DNA of 64,000 nucleotides from Poseidonocella sp. HB161398 (lineage in GTDB: Bacteria > Pseudomonadota > Alphaproteobacteria > Rhodobacterales > Rhodobacteraceae): contig NZ_VATA01000016.1 of NCBI RefSeq assembly GCF_005870025.1, positions 62,001 to 126,000 of the forward strand. The letters run 5' to 3'. Below the pieces are notes generated by a model that had not been told where the DNA came from, ran no database searches, and was given only the letters and a program-made list of their open reading frames with translations. Every line of letters begins with the position of its first letter. Position 1 is the first letter of the stretch. Below, in pieces: positions 1-7,955 of this stretch. The position numbers were made by a program, and so were the translations under genes.

Positions 1-167
1 TCTTCCTGCATCGCGGCATCGCCGGACGGCAGTTCCAGCGCAGCTTCGTGCTGGCCGACGGGGTGGAAGTCCGCAGCGCGTCGATGGAGCACGGGCTCCT
101 GCATATCGACCTGTCGCGGCCGGAGCTGGAGAACGTGATCCAGCGCATCGAAATCAGCAAGGGGTGA
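1..167 (+). CDS. Hsp20-family small heat shock protein, C-terminal part (5' truncated)
   Basis: This is the C-terminal end of an IbpA/Hsp20-type small heat shock protein, an ATP-independent holdase that keeps unfolding proteins soluble in the cytoplasm. Only about 54 residues are in the window, with the reading frame starting at base 3 and a TGA at 165-167. The visible part carries the end of the alpha-crystallin fold: FLHRGIAGRQFQRSF, then a GVEVRSASMEHGLLHIDL strand pair and the tail RPELENVIQRIEISKG, as in alphaproteobacterial IbpA. The DUF1150 gene that follows within 6 bases is the usual partner of this hsp20 in Rhodobacterales, which supports the call. The start and promoter lie outside the window. 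Confidence 0.88.
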   Translation, partial: FLHRGIAGRQFQRSFVLADGVEVRSASMEHGLLHIDLSRPELENVIQRIEISKG

Positions 168-172
168 GCATC

Positions 173-391
173 ATGGCCCAGGCAAGCGAAATCCGCGGAC
201 CGAAGACGGTCTATGTGCGGGCGGTCGACAAGGCGACCCTGCCCGATGAGCTGAAGGACGCGACGGCGGACATCCCGGCGCCCTATTCCGTCCATGCGCC
301 GAATGGCGACCGGCTGGCGATCGTGCGCGACCGGCAGCTGGCCTTCATCCTGGCGCGGCAGAACGACCTGACACCGGTCTACGTGCACTGA
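173..391 (+). CDS. DUF1150 family protein
   Basis: A 72-residue protein of the DUF1150 family, which has no assigned biochemical function but is regularly encoded directly after hsp20 in Rhodobacterales. The frame could be opened from a GTG at 164 that overlaps the upstream stop. The ATG at 173 is preferred because AAGGGG lies about 8 bases before it. The sequence has no signal peptide or membrane segment and ends in NDLTPVYVH; the stretch PAPYSVHAPNGDRLAIVRDR is the recognisable family core. Co-transcription with hsp20 suggests expression under heat or protein-folding stress, but this is inferred from position only. Confidence 0.85.
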   Translation: MAQASEIRGPKTVYVRAVDKATLPDELKDATADIPAPYSVHAPNGDRLAIVRDRQLAFILARQNDLTPVYVH

Positions 392-441
392 GACCGTCGC
401 GCCGGAGCGGGGCCGACCGCCCCGCCTCCGGTCCGGACATG

Positions 442-484
442 AAAAGGCCGCCGCGCCCCTGACGGGCGCCGGCGGCCTTTTCGC
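442..484. terminator. Hairpin terminator between DUF1150 gene and trxB
   Basis: AAAAGGCCGCCG-CGCCC pairs with GGGCG-CCGGCGGCCTTTT around a short loop, with one bulged base. A-run and T-run flank it on either side, so it can terminate transcripts from both the hsp20 operon and the convergent trxB. Confidence 0.8.
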
Positions 485-521
485 ATCCAGGGGGAGGGGG
501 CGGCAGGCGCCCCCGGCCGGA

Positions 522-1682
<1,161 letters not shown>

Positions 1683-2183
1683 ATGGCCGGATCCAAGCTT
1701 GACCCGATCGACCGGAAGATTCTTGCTGAACTTCAGTCCGACGGACGCATGACCAATGTGGAACTCGCGAAGCGGGTGGGCATCTCCGCGCCGCCCTGCC
1801 TGCGCCGGATGCGGACCCTGGAGGAGAGCGGCTATATCCGCGGCTACCATGCCCAGGTGGACAGCCGCGAGCTGGGCTTCGAGGTGCAGGTCTTCGCCAT
1901 GGTCGGGCTCGAGTCGCAGGCCGAGGCCGATCTCTCCGCCTTCGAGAGGAAGTGCCGCGACTGGCCGCTGGTGCGCGAATGCCACATGCTCAACGGCGAG
2001 GTCGATTTCGTCCTGAAATGCGTCGCCCCGGATCTGGCGACCTTCCACAGCTTCCTGATGAGCGACCTGACCGCGGCGGAGAACGTTGCCAGCGTGAAGA
2101 CCTCGCTGGTCATCCGCTCGGCCAAGGAAGAACCCGGCGTTCCGTTCGAAGTGCTCGAAGAGAGGCTCAGCAAGAGCGCCTGA
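1683..2183 (+). CDS. Lrp/AsnC family transcriptional regulator
   Basis: A 166-residue one-component regulator of the Lrp/AsnC family, which binds DNA as a multimer and senses amino acids. The N-terminal helix-turn-helix reads DRKILAELQSDGRMTNVELA followed by KRVGISAPPCLRRMRTLEE (about residues 9-50). The C-terminal RAM/AsnC ligand-binding domain includes VRECHMLNGEVDFVLKCVA (about 100-118). The length is typical for the family. AGGAGAG lies just upstream of the ATG. Its divergence from trxB suggests that it controls itself and possibly thioredoxin reductase; the effector cannot be told from the sequence. Confidence 0.93.
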   Translation: MAGSKLDPIDRKILAELQSDGRMTNVELAKRVGISAPPCLRRMRTLEESGYIRGYHAQVDSRELGFEVQVFAMVGLESQAEADLSAFERKCRDWPLVRECHMLNGEVDFVLKCVAPDLATFHSFLMSDLTAAENVASVKTSLVIRSAKEEPGVPFEVLEERLSKSA

Positions 2184-2222
2184 GGGCGCCGCTGCGGGGC
2201 CGCGGGGCCCCCGGAACGTGAA

Positions 2223-2248
2223 AGGCCGGCACCTTTCGGTACCGGCCT
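2223..2248. terminator. Hairpin between lrp-like gene and pgeF
   Basis: GGCCGG(C)ACC and GGT(A)CCGGCC form a 10-bp stem around TTTC. On the minus strand the loop becomes GAAA (a GNRA tetraloop), the one mismatch becomes a U-G wobble, and TTTC follows, so it fits best as the pgeF terminator. There is no long T-run. Confidence 0.55.
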
Positions 2249-2371
2249 GGAACTCGTGACCACGTACTCGTCACCAACCACATCGTTAATATGAGACGAA
2301 AATCATAGGCCATCAAGCGAAAATTTCTGCGTTGCAGAATGAATGTCCCAGACCGGCAGGAATCCGCGTGT

Positions 2372-3133
2372 CTACAGTCGGATAGCGGCTGCGAGACGGC
2401 CGTAGTCGGGTTCCTTGCGATGTGTGCTTCGGCGGTAGGAGAAGAATCGATCCGGATCGGAATAGGTGCAATGGCGCAACCATTCCGCCTGGCTGATTCC
2501 CGCCTCGCGCAGCCTCCAGGCCGCGAAGGCGGGCAGATCGAACTGGTATTTTTCCGGAGCCGCGCCATTGGCGAAAAACCGCTGATGTTCGGGATCCTCG
2601 TCGAGGAAGCGCTCCAGGAATTCCTGGCCGACCTCGTAGGCGGCCTGGCTGATCGTCGGGCCGATCACCGCGCAGGTCGATCCGCGGCGGGCGCCGAGCG
2701 ACTCCATCGCGTCGAGCGTCGCCTCGAGCACCCCGTCGAAGGCGCCGCGCCAGCCGGCATGGGCCGCGCCGACCACCCCGGCCTCGGCATCGGCGAAGAG
2801 CACCGGGGCGCAGTCGGCGGTCAGGATCATCAGCACCACGCCCGGCGTCGCGGTGGCGATGCCGTCGGCCTCGGGCAGGGGCTTCTGCGTCGGCGCGTCG
2901 ACGGTGACGGCGCGGGCGGAATGGACCTGGTTCACTCCGGCCAGCTGCTCTGCCTCGGCCCCGAGCGCGGCGGCCGCGCGGCTGCGGTTGATCTTCACCA
3001 CTTCGGACTGGTCGCGCGAGCCGTAGCCGCAATTGAGCCCGGCATAGATGCCGGAGGAGGCTCCGCCCTTGCGGGTGAAGAAGCCGTGGCGGAGCGGGGA
3101 GAGAGAGTCGGAAGTGATGATTTCTAGGGCCAT
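2372..3133 (-). CDS. pgeF: Peptidoglycan editing factor PgeF (YfiH/DUF152, purine nucleoside phosphorylase-like)
   Basis: A 253-residue member of the YfiH/PgeF family, formerly called multicopper polyphenol oxidase. These cytoplasmic enzymes have been linked to correcting misincorporated residues in peptidoglycan precursors and also show purine nucleoside phosphorylase activity in some members. Family motifs are GVNQVHSARAV (about 64-74), LTADCAPVLFAD and GAAHAGWRGAFDGV (about 128-141), with the His/Cys metal site in these segments. Its ATG overlaps the last 10 bases of the upstream midA-like gene, so it is the third gene of the lgt-midA-pgeF operon. The envelope theme fits lgt. Confidence 0.92.
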   Translation of the reverse strand: MALEIITSDSLSPLRHGFFTRKGGASSGIYAGLNCGYGSRDQSEVVKINRSRAAAALGAEAEQLAGVNQVHSARAVTVDAPTQKPLPEADGIATATPGVVLMILTADCAPVLFADAEAGVVGAAHAGWRGAFDGVLEATLDAMESLGARRGSTCAVIGPTISQAAYEVGQEFLERFLDEDPEHQRFFANGAAPEKYQFDLPAFAAWRLREAGISQAEWLRHCTYSDPDRFFSYRRSTHRKEPDYGRLAAAIRL

Positions 3134-4194
3134 GGATACAGTCCGGGAACCGGCGGGCTTCCTTCGGAAGCGATGCCGAGCGTCTTGAACACCGTTCCCA
3201 TTTCGTCCGGATGGGTCAAGCGCCGATGTGCGGCCACATGCGCCTCGAGCGCCGGGCCGGACAGCCGCGACGCCAGCGCGCGGGCGCGTTCGGTGATGCC
3301 CAGCCGCTCGAGGAAGACGCCCTGGGGCACCATCGGCGTCACCTGGCAGCCTTCCGCGGCGGCGGCGATCGCCTCGAAATCGACATGGGCGGTCAGGTCG
3401 GCCTGGCCGGGGCTGTCGAGCACCGGCACCATCTCGTGGCGCCGCACCGCCTGCAGCGTGTCGCCCAGCGAGTGCCAGCCGCCATAGTCGATGACCAGCG
3501 CGGCGCCGCCATGGCTGCGGATCCGCCGCGCGATCTCGCCGGTGACGGCGGGCAGGGCGGGGCAGATCTCGACGATGCCGCCCGGCGCCGTGTCCTCAAG
3601 CCGGTGGCCAAGCTGCGCGAAGGGCGCCGCCGGGCCGAGCCCGAGGGCCAACCGTCCGTCCTCCAGGCCGATCTGGCGCTCGCGCCAGCCGCCCGGGTCG
3701 CGCTGGAACTGGCGGACGGGCAGGGCGTCGAAGAATTCGTTGGCCACGAGGAAAAGCGGCAGCTCCGGCAGCTCCCCGGCACTGCCGCACCAGGCGGGGG
3801 CGGCCCCGCCGAGTGTCTCGGCCTGGCGCGCGCGCAGCTTCGGCGAGGCCTCGACCAGCGTCACCCGTGCCGCCTCGCGGAAGCCCGGCACGGCACGGGT
3901 CACGCGCCAGATATCGGCCATCAGCGTGCCGCGGCCGGGGCCGAGCTCGGCCAGGCAGAAGGGCGCGGGCCGTCCCCGGTCGATCCAGGCCTGGGCAAGG
4001 CAGAGCCCGATCATCTCGCCGAAGAGCTGGCTGATCTCGGGGGCGGTGGTGAAATCGCCCTCCGCGCCGAAGGGCGCCCGCGTGGTGTAGTAGCCGTGCT
4101 CTGGATGCAGCAGGCACTCGGCCATGTACTCGGCCACGCTCAGGGGACCGGTGGCGGCGATGCGCTGGAGGAGCAGATCCTCCAGCGGGGTCAT
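3124..4194 (-). CDS. MidA/NDUFAF7-family class I SAM-dependent methyltransferase (DUF185)
   Basis: A 356-residue SAM-dependent methyltransferase of the MidA/NDUFAF7 (DUF185) family. The mitochondrial member methylates an arginine of a complex I subunit during assembly; the bacterial substrate is not settled. The N-terminal signature is [19 protein letters not shown] then [13 protein letters not shown] (about 31-62). The SAM-binding segment is [15 protein letters not shown] (about 86-100), followed by [17 protein letters not shown]. The ATG at 4194 forms an ATGA overlap with the lgt stop, which fixes this start even though the frame stays open far upstream. It sits second in the lgt-midA-pgeF operon. 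Confidence 0.93.
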   Translation of the reverse strand: MTPLEDLLLQRIAATGPLSVAEYMAECLLHPEHGYYTTRAPFGAEGDFTTAPEISQLFGEMIGLCLAQAWIDRGRPAPFCLAELGPGRGTLMADIWRVTRAVPGFREAARVTLVEASPKLRARQAETLGGAAPAWCGSAGELPELPLFLVANEFFDALPVRQFQRDPGGWRERQIGLEDGRLALGLGPAAPFAQLGHRLEDTAPGGIVEICPALPAVTGEIARRIRSHGGAALVIDYGGWHSLGDTLQAVRRHEMVPVLDSPGQADLTAHVDFEAIAAAAEGCQVTPMVPQGVFLERLGITERARALASRLSGPALEAHVAAHRRLTHPDEMGTVFKTLGIASEGSPPVPGLYPWP

Positions 4195-5081
4195 GTCTTC
4201 GGGCGGCGCAGCGTCACCGCGAGGATCGCGAGGCCGAGGACCAGCATCGGCAGGGACAGGGTCTGGCCCTGGGTCAGCCCCCAGTCGCCGATGCGGATCA
4301 CGTGGCCCCAGGGATTGCCGGGGGTGATGAACTGCGGATCGGCCTGGCGGAAATTCTCGACGAAGACCCGCGCCAGGCCGTAGCCGGTGAAGAACACGCC
4401 TGCCACGCGCCCGGGCGAGCGCAGCCAGCGCAGCCGCACCGCGACGACCCAGATGACCGCGCCGAGGACCAGCCCCTCCAGCCCGGCCTCGTAGAGCTGC
4501 GAGGGATGGCGCGCGCAGGCCTCGGTGGCGGTGGCGCAGGCCTGGGCCTCGTAGCCGGGGAAGATCACCCCCCAGGGCAGATCCGTGGGCCGGCCCCATA
4601 GCTCGGCATTGATGAAATTGGCGATCCGCCCCAGGAACAGCCCCGGCGTCACGGCCAGCGCCATGCAGTCGGCGACCGAGGCGACCGGCACCTTGTAGCG
4701 GCGGCAGAACAGCAGCCCGGCAATGGCGACGCCCAGAAGCCCGCCATGGAAGGACATGCCGCCCTGCCAGAGCTTCAGGATCTCGGCCGGGTTCGCCAGG
4801 TAGTAGGACGGCTGGTAGAACAGCACGAAGCCCAGCCGGCCGCCCAGGATCACGCCGAGGATCACCCAGGTCAGCATCGCCTCGGCCAGGTCGGGGCCCA
4901 TCGGCGGGCGTCCCTCGGGCCAGAGCGGCGGGCGGCTGACCGCGCGGCGGATGAGGAAGAGGCCGGCCAGCAGGCCGACGACATAGGCGAGGGCGTACCA
5001 GCGGAGCGCAAAGGCAAAGCCGCCGATCTCGAAGGAGAAGATCTCGGGGGAGAGACCTGGGAAGGGAATCGCGAGCAGCAT
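4191..5081 (-). CDS. lgt: Prolipoprotein diacylglyceryl transferase
   Basis: A 296-residue integral membrane enzyme that moves a diacylglyceryl group from phosphatidylglycerol to the lipobox cysteine of prolipoproteins, the first step of lipoprotein maturation. It has several hydrophobic helices, the N-terminal [18 protein letters not shown] signature, and the Lgt signature region [20 protein letters not shown] with the conserved Arg/Asn/Glu residues. An in-frame TTG at 5111 would add ten residues, but the ATG at 5081 gives the usual MLLAIPFPG start. It is the first gene of the operon with midA and pgeF and is divergent from ubiK. Substrate lipoproteins are encoded at 11 kb and 34.6 kb. Confidence 0.95.
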   Translation of the reverse strand: MLLAIPFPGLSPEIFSFEIGGFAFALRWYALAYVVGLLAGLFLIRRAVSRPPLWPEGRPPMGPDLAEAMLTWVILGVILGGRLGFVLFYQPSYYLANPAEILKLWQGGMSFHGGLLGVAIAGLLFCRRYKVPVASVADCMALAVTPGLFLGRIANFINAELWGRPTDLPWGVIFPGYEAQACATATEACARHPSQLYEAGLEGLVLGAVIWVVAVRLRWLRSPGRVAGVFFTGYGLARVFVENFRQADPQFITPGNPWGHVIRIGDWGLTQGQTLSLPMLVLGLAILAVTLRRPKT

Positions 5082-5230
5082 GGCCGTCTGATGGAAGCCC
5101 GGAGGGGCCAAGTCAACGCGGTTCCTCGCGCGATTGGGCGCGGGAGCGGCGCGACGCCTTTTCCCCGCGGGGCGACTCCCCTACATGTGATGGGGAGTGT
5201 TCGTGCAAATCACCGAGACCAGAGGTTCCC

Positions 5231-5473
5231 ATGCAGACCCGCAATCGCATTTTCGACGACCTGTCCCAGCTGATGACCAACGCGATGGGCGTGGCCCAGG
5301 GCGCCAAGGACGAGGCCGAGACCGCCATGAAGAGCATGCTCGACCGCTGGCTGGCGGATCGCGACTTCGTCACCCGCGAGGAATTCGACGCCGTGCGCGC
5401 CATGGCGCAGAAGGCCCGCGAGGAGAACGAGGCGCTGAAGGCCCGGCTCGACGCGCTGGAAGCCAAGGGCTGA
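5231..5473 (+). CDS. ubiK: UbiK-family accessory factor (BMFP/DUF526)
   Basis: An 80-residue coiled-coil protein of the UbiK/BMFP family, an accessory factor that helps the soluble ubiquinone-biosynthesis enzymes and associates with lipids. The N-terminal part (MQTRNRIFDDLSQLMTNAMG) is amphipathic. The C-terminal half is a heptad-rich coiled coil (TREEFDAVRAMAQKAREENE to the end), as in the family, and the length is typical. AGAGG lies about 7 bases before the ATG. It is divergent from lgt and followed by a gene-free region. COQ9 and a polyprenyl diphosphate synthase elsewhere in the window belong to the same ubiquinone pathway. Confidence 0.88.
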   Translation: MQTRNRIFDDLSQLMTNAMGVAQGAKDEAETAMKSMLDRWLADRDFVTREEFDAVRAMAQKAREENEALKARLDALEAKG

Positions 5474-5907
5474 GCCGTCCGGGCCCGTCCGTCCGGCGGC
5501 CCGCAACTCCCGGGCTGCAGCGGTGCCTCCGCTGCCGCCGCCACCCGGCCTGCGCGCCGCGGCAATAGGGCGGATGCTTCCGGTCTGTAGCCGCCATCCC
5601 GCATCGGGCAGGCCGCCGGAGCTTTCCGGGGCATCCTCGCAGCGGACTCCGGCCGCAATTCGGCCACGACGACTTCGGGAAGCGGCTCCATCCAGGCCAG
5701 CCCCGGGGAATTTCCCGGCCATTGCGCCGGAGGCACCGGCCGGACAGTTTTTCGGCTGCCTGCCCGCTGTCAGGGCGCCGGCGTCTCCATCGGCTGCTAC
5801 GGACGGTCTATCTGTCTGTTCGCCGAACCCTCCTCCCGACGCTGCACCTGCCACGGCGCCGCGGCTGCTGCGGCGCCAGCGGGATTGGAGCGTTCCGCCT
5901 TACTCCC
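5474..5907. other. Gene-free stretch upstream of the tandem array
   Basis: These 434 bases follow ubiK and contain no frame with a recognisable protein and no clear terminator with a T-run. Open frames on both strands are low-complexity Arg/Pro/Ala readings typical of G+C-rich non-coding DNA. The last 60 or so bases (from about 5845) show weak, gapped similarity to the 113-bp repeat unit that follows, so the array may decay into this stretch. Confidence 0.6.
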
Positions 5908-6358
5908 CGTCCTTCCCGCCTGTCCCGTTGAAGCGCCCCGGTCCCACGCCATTGCGGTGCGGCCTGTCTCCAGCTCAAGCCGCCGCGTTCACGCAGTGAG
6001 ACTGTCCCGTCGCCACTCCCGGTCCCTCCTGCCGACAATCTTGTGGCGTCGCGAATACGCGGCGGTCCGGTAGGGCCTGGACCCGGCTATTGCCGCCGTG
6101 TTCGCGCGGCGAGACCATCCCGTCGCCAGCCCCGGTCCTTCCTGCCCGCAATCTTGTGGGGTCGCGATCACGCGGCGGTCCGGTACGGCTTGGCCCCGGC
6201 TAGGGCCGCCGCGCTCGCGAAGCAGGACCATCCCGTTGCCAGTCGCGGTCCTTCCCGCCTGCAATGCTGTGACGTCATGATCGCGCGTCGGTCCGGTACG
6301 GCCTGGACCCGGCGATGGCCGCCGCCTTCGCGCAGCGAGACCGTCTCGTTGCCAGTCC

Positions 6359-6491
6359 CGGTCCTTCCCGTCTGCAATATTGTGGCGTCACGACCGCGGG
6401 TCGCTCTGGCACGGCCTGTCCCCGGCTCCAGGCGCCGCGCTCGCGAAGCGGGACCGTCCGGCTGCCAGTCTCGGTTCTTCCCGTCTGCAAT
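6359..6491. repeat. 133-bp block identical to 6585-6717 (first copy)
   Basis: Read base by base, this block is identical to 6585-6717. The offset is 226 bases, exactly two 113-bp units, while the unit in between (6493-6605) differs at many positions. This indicates a recent two-unit duplication or gene-conversion event inside the array. Confidence 0.95.
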
Positions 6492-6584
6492 CTTGTGGCG
6501 TCGCGATCACGCGGCGGTCCGGCTGGGCAGGTCCGCGGCTCTAGCTTCGGCCCTCGCAGAGCGGGACTGCCCCGCCGCCAGTCG

Positions 6585-6717
6585 CGGTCCTTCCCGTCTG
6601 CAATATTGTGGCGTCACGACCGCGGGTCGCTCTGGCACGGCCTGTCCCCGGCTCCAGGCGCCGCGCTCGCGAAGCGGGACCGTCCGGCTGCCAGTCTCGG
6701 TTCTTCCCGTCTGCAAT
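6585..6717. repeat. 133-bp block identical to 6359-6491 (second copy)
   Basis: Second copy of the exact 133-base duplication within the tandem array. Beyond its right end the unit at 6719 degenerates quickly, and from about 6770 to 6900 only fragments of the repeat can be aligned, with indels. Confidence 0.95.
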
Positions 6718-6900
6718 GTCGTGGCGTCACTACTGCGCGCTGGTCCGGCGTGGCCTGTCCCCGGCACTGGCGTCGACGGTCGGGGCGGTTCCGCGATCGC
6801 GGCGGCGAGGGGCGGTCCCGTTCCCGGTCTCCGTGCTTCCCGACCCGTCCCGTCGCCGCTTTGCGGTTCCATGCCGTTCCTGCGGGGTAGGTCCGCGGGG

Positions 6901-7842
6901 CTAGCCGCGCGGCGCGGCGGCGCGGGCGAGGCGGTCGTTGATGGCGAGGCCGAGCCCTTCCTCCGGGACCGGCGCGACCGCGATGGCGCCGACGCCCGCC
7001 GCGTCCATCTCGTGAAGCCGGGTGAAGAGGTTCGCCGCCGCCTCCGCCAGATCGCCGCTCTCCGACAGCGTCCAGTCCGCCTTGACCGGCCCGAAGCCCA
7101 GGAGCGTCTCGCCGGGCCGCGCCTCGGTCGCGTTCAGCCGCACCCCGGCCTTCGGCGCGTAATGGCTCAGGAGCATCCCGGGGGCGACCGGCGCCTCGCT
7201 GACCTCGTGCTCGGCGCGCAGGAGCGGCTGGCCCATCGCCTCTTCCAGCGCCTCGGCCGGAACCCCGCCCGCGCGCAAGAGGCGCGGTGCGCCGGTGAGG
7301 TCGAGGATCGTCGATTCCACCCCGACCGGACAGGGCCCGCCATCGAGCACCGCGGCGATGCGCCCGTCGAGCCCCTCCATCACGTGATCGGCGGTGGTCG
7401 GGCTGATCCGCCCCGAGGGATTGGCCGAGGGCGCCGCCAGCGGCAGCCCGGCCTCCTTGAGCAGCGCGCGGGCCAGCGGATGGGCGGGCAGGCGCAGCGC
7501 GATGCTGTCATGGCCTGCGGTGACGCGCGGCGCGATCCCGGCACCGGCGCGCAGCGGCATGACCAGCGTCAGCGGTCCGGGCCAGAAGGGGGCCAGCCGC
7601 TCGGCCGCGGCGGGAACCTCGGCATAGCGCGCCGCGTCTGCGGCCTCGGCCAGATGCACGATCAGCGGGTTGAAGCTGGGCCGTCCCTTGGCCGCGTAGA
7701 TGCCCGCGACCGCGCTGTCGTCGAGCGCATTCGCCCCCAGCCCGTAGACCGTTTCGGTCGGGAAGGCGACGCAGTCGCCCGCGCGCAGGAAGGCTGCGGC
7801 GGCGGCAAGGCCGGGACCATCGGGAAGGAGCCGTTGCGTCAT
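6901..7842 (-). CDS. L-threonylcarbamoyladenylate synthase, Sua5/YwlC type
   Basis: A 313-residue Sua5-type enzyme that makes threonylcarbamoyl-AMP from threonine, bicarbonate and ATP for the t6A37 modification of ANN-decoding tRNAs. The YrdC/TsaC domain comes first, with CVAFPTETVYGLGANALDD (about 25-43) and IYAAKGRPSFNPLIVH (about 47-62). LVMPLRAGAGIAPRVTAGHD and the SANPSGRISPTTADHV motif follow. The C-terminal Sua5 domain includes APVAPGMLLSHYAPKAGVRL, and the length fits Sua5 rather than the short TsaC. The ATG at 7842 is chosen over the TTG at 7869 because it starts directly before the conserved core. It is divergent from the acyl-CoA dehydrogenase gene. Confidence 0.94.
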   Translation of the reverse strand: MTQRLLPDGPGLAAAAAFLRAGDCVAFPTETVYGLGANALDDSAVAGIYAAKGRPSFNPLIVHLAEAADAARYAEVPAAAERLAPFWPGPLTLVMPLRAGAGIAPRVTAGHDSIALRLPAHPLARALLKEAGLPLAAPSANPSGRISPTTADHVMEGLDGRIAAVLDGGPCPVGVESTILDLTGAPRLLRAGGVPAEALEEAMGQPLLRAEHEVSEAPVAPGMLLSHYAPKAGVRLNATEARPGETLLGFGPVKADWTLSESGDLAEAAANLFTRLHEMDAAGVGAIAVAPVPEEGLGLAINDRLARAAAPRG

Positions 7843-7955
7843 GAGCGGGATCCGTAACGCTGCGTTCAAGTTGCGCGGCCGGGGCGCAGCCGCAAAGGTG
7901 AGCTCATGCGGCCCTAGCGCCGGACGGCCTGCATGGCAAGCCAGAGGAGGATTCC

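Larger units (their letters stand above)
5908..6768. repeat. Imperfect tandem repeat array, 113-bp period, about 7.5 units
   Basis: The anchor TTGTGGCGTC (or a close variant) starts at 6041, 6154, 6267, 6380, 6493, 6606 and 6719, every interval being exactly 113 bases. A degenerate copy (TTGAAGCGCC) is in register at 5928. Each unit has a left block TTGTGGCGTCGCGATCACG, a middle GGTCCGG...GGCCTG.CCCCGGCT...GCCGCCGC, a block GCGGGACCGTCCCG, and a right block CGGTCCTTCCCGTCTGCAAT. The unit junction carries CAATNTTG, a perfect palindrome (CAATATTG) at 6375 and 6601. Since 113 is not a multiple of three, the array cannot encode an in-frame repeat protein. It lies between the 3' ends of the convergent genes ubiK and tsaC, so it is not a promoter region. 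No gene or known repeat family was recognised. Confidence 0.93.

Noticed and set aside
5908-6768. CRISPR array
   Set aside because: The repeated unit is the whole 113 bases with graded divergence, not short identical repeats with unique spacers, and no cas gene is present.
6043-7857. Open frame of 604 codons on the plus strand through the tandem array
   Set aside because: It crosses the 113-bp repeats (which change frame every unit) and then runs antisense to the Sua5 gene. No ribosome site or domain.
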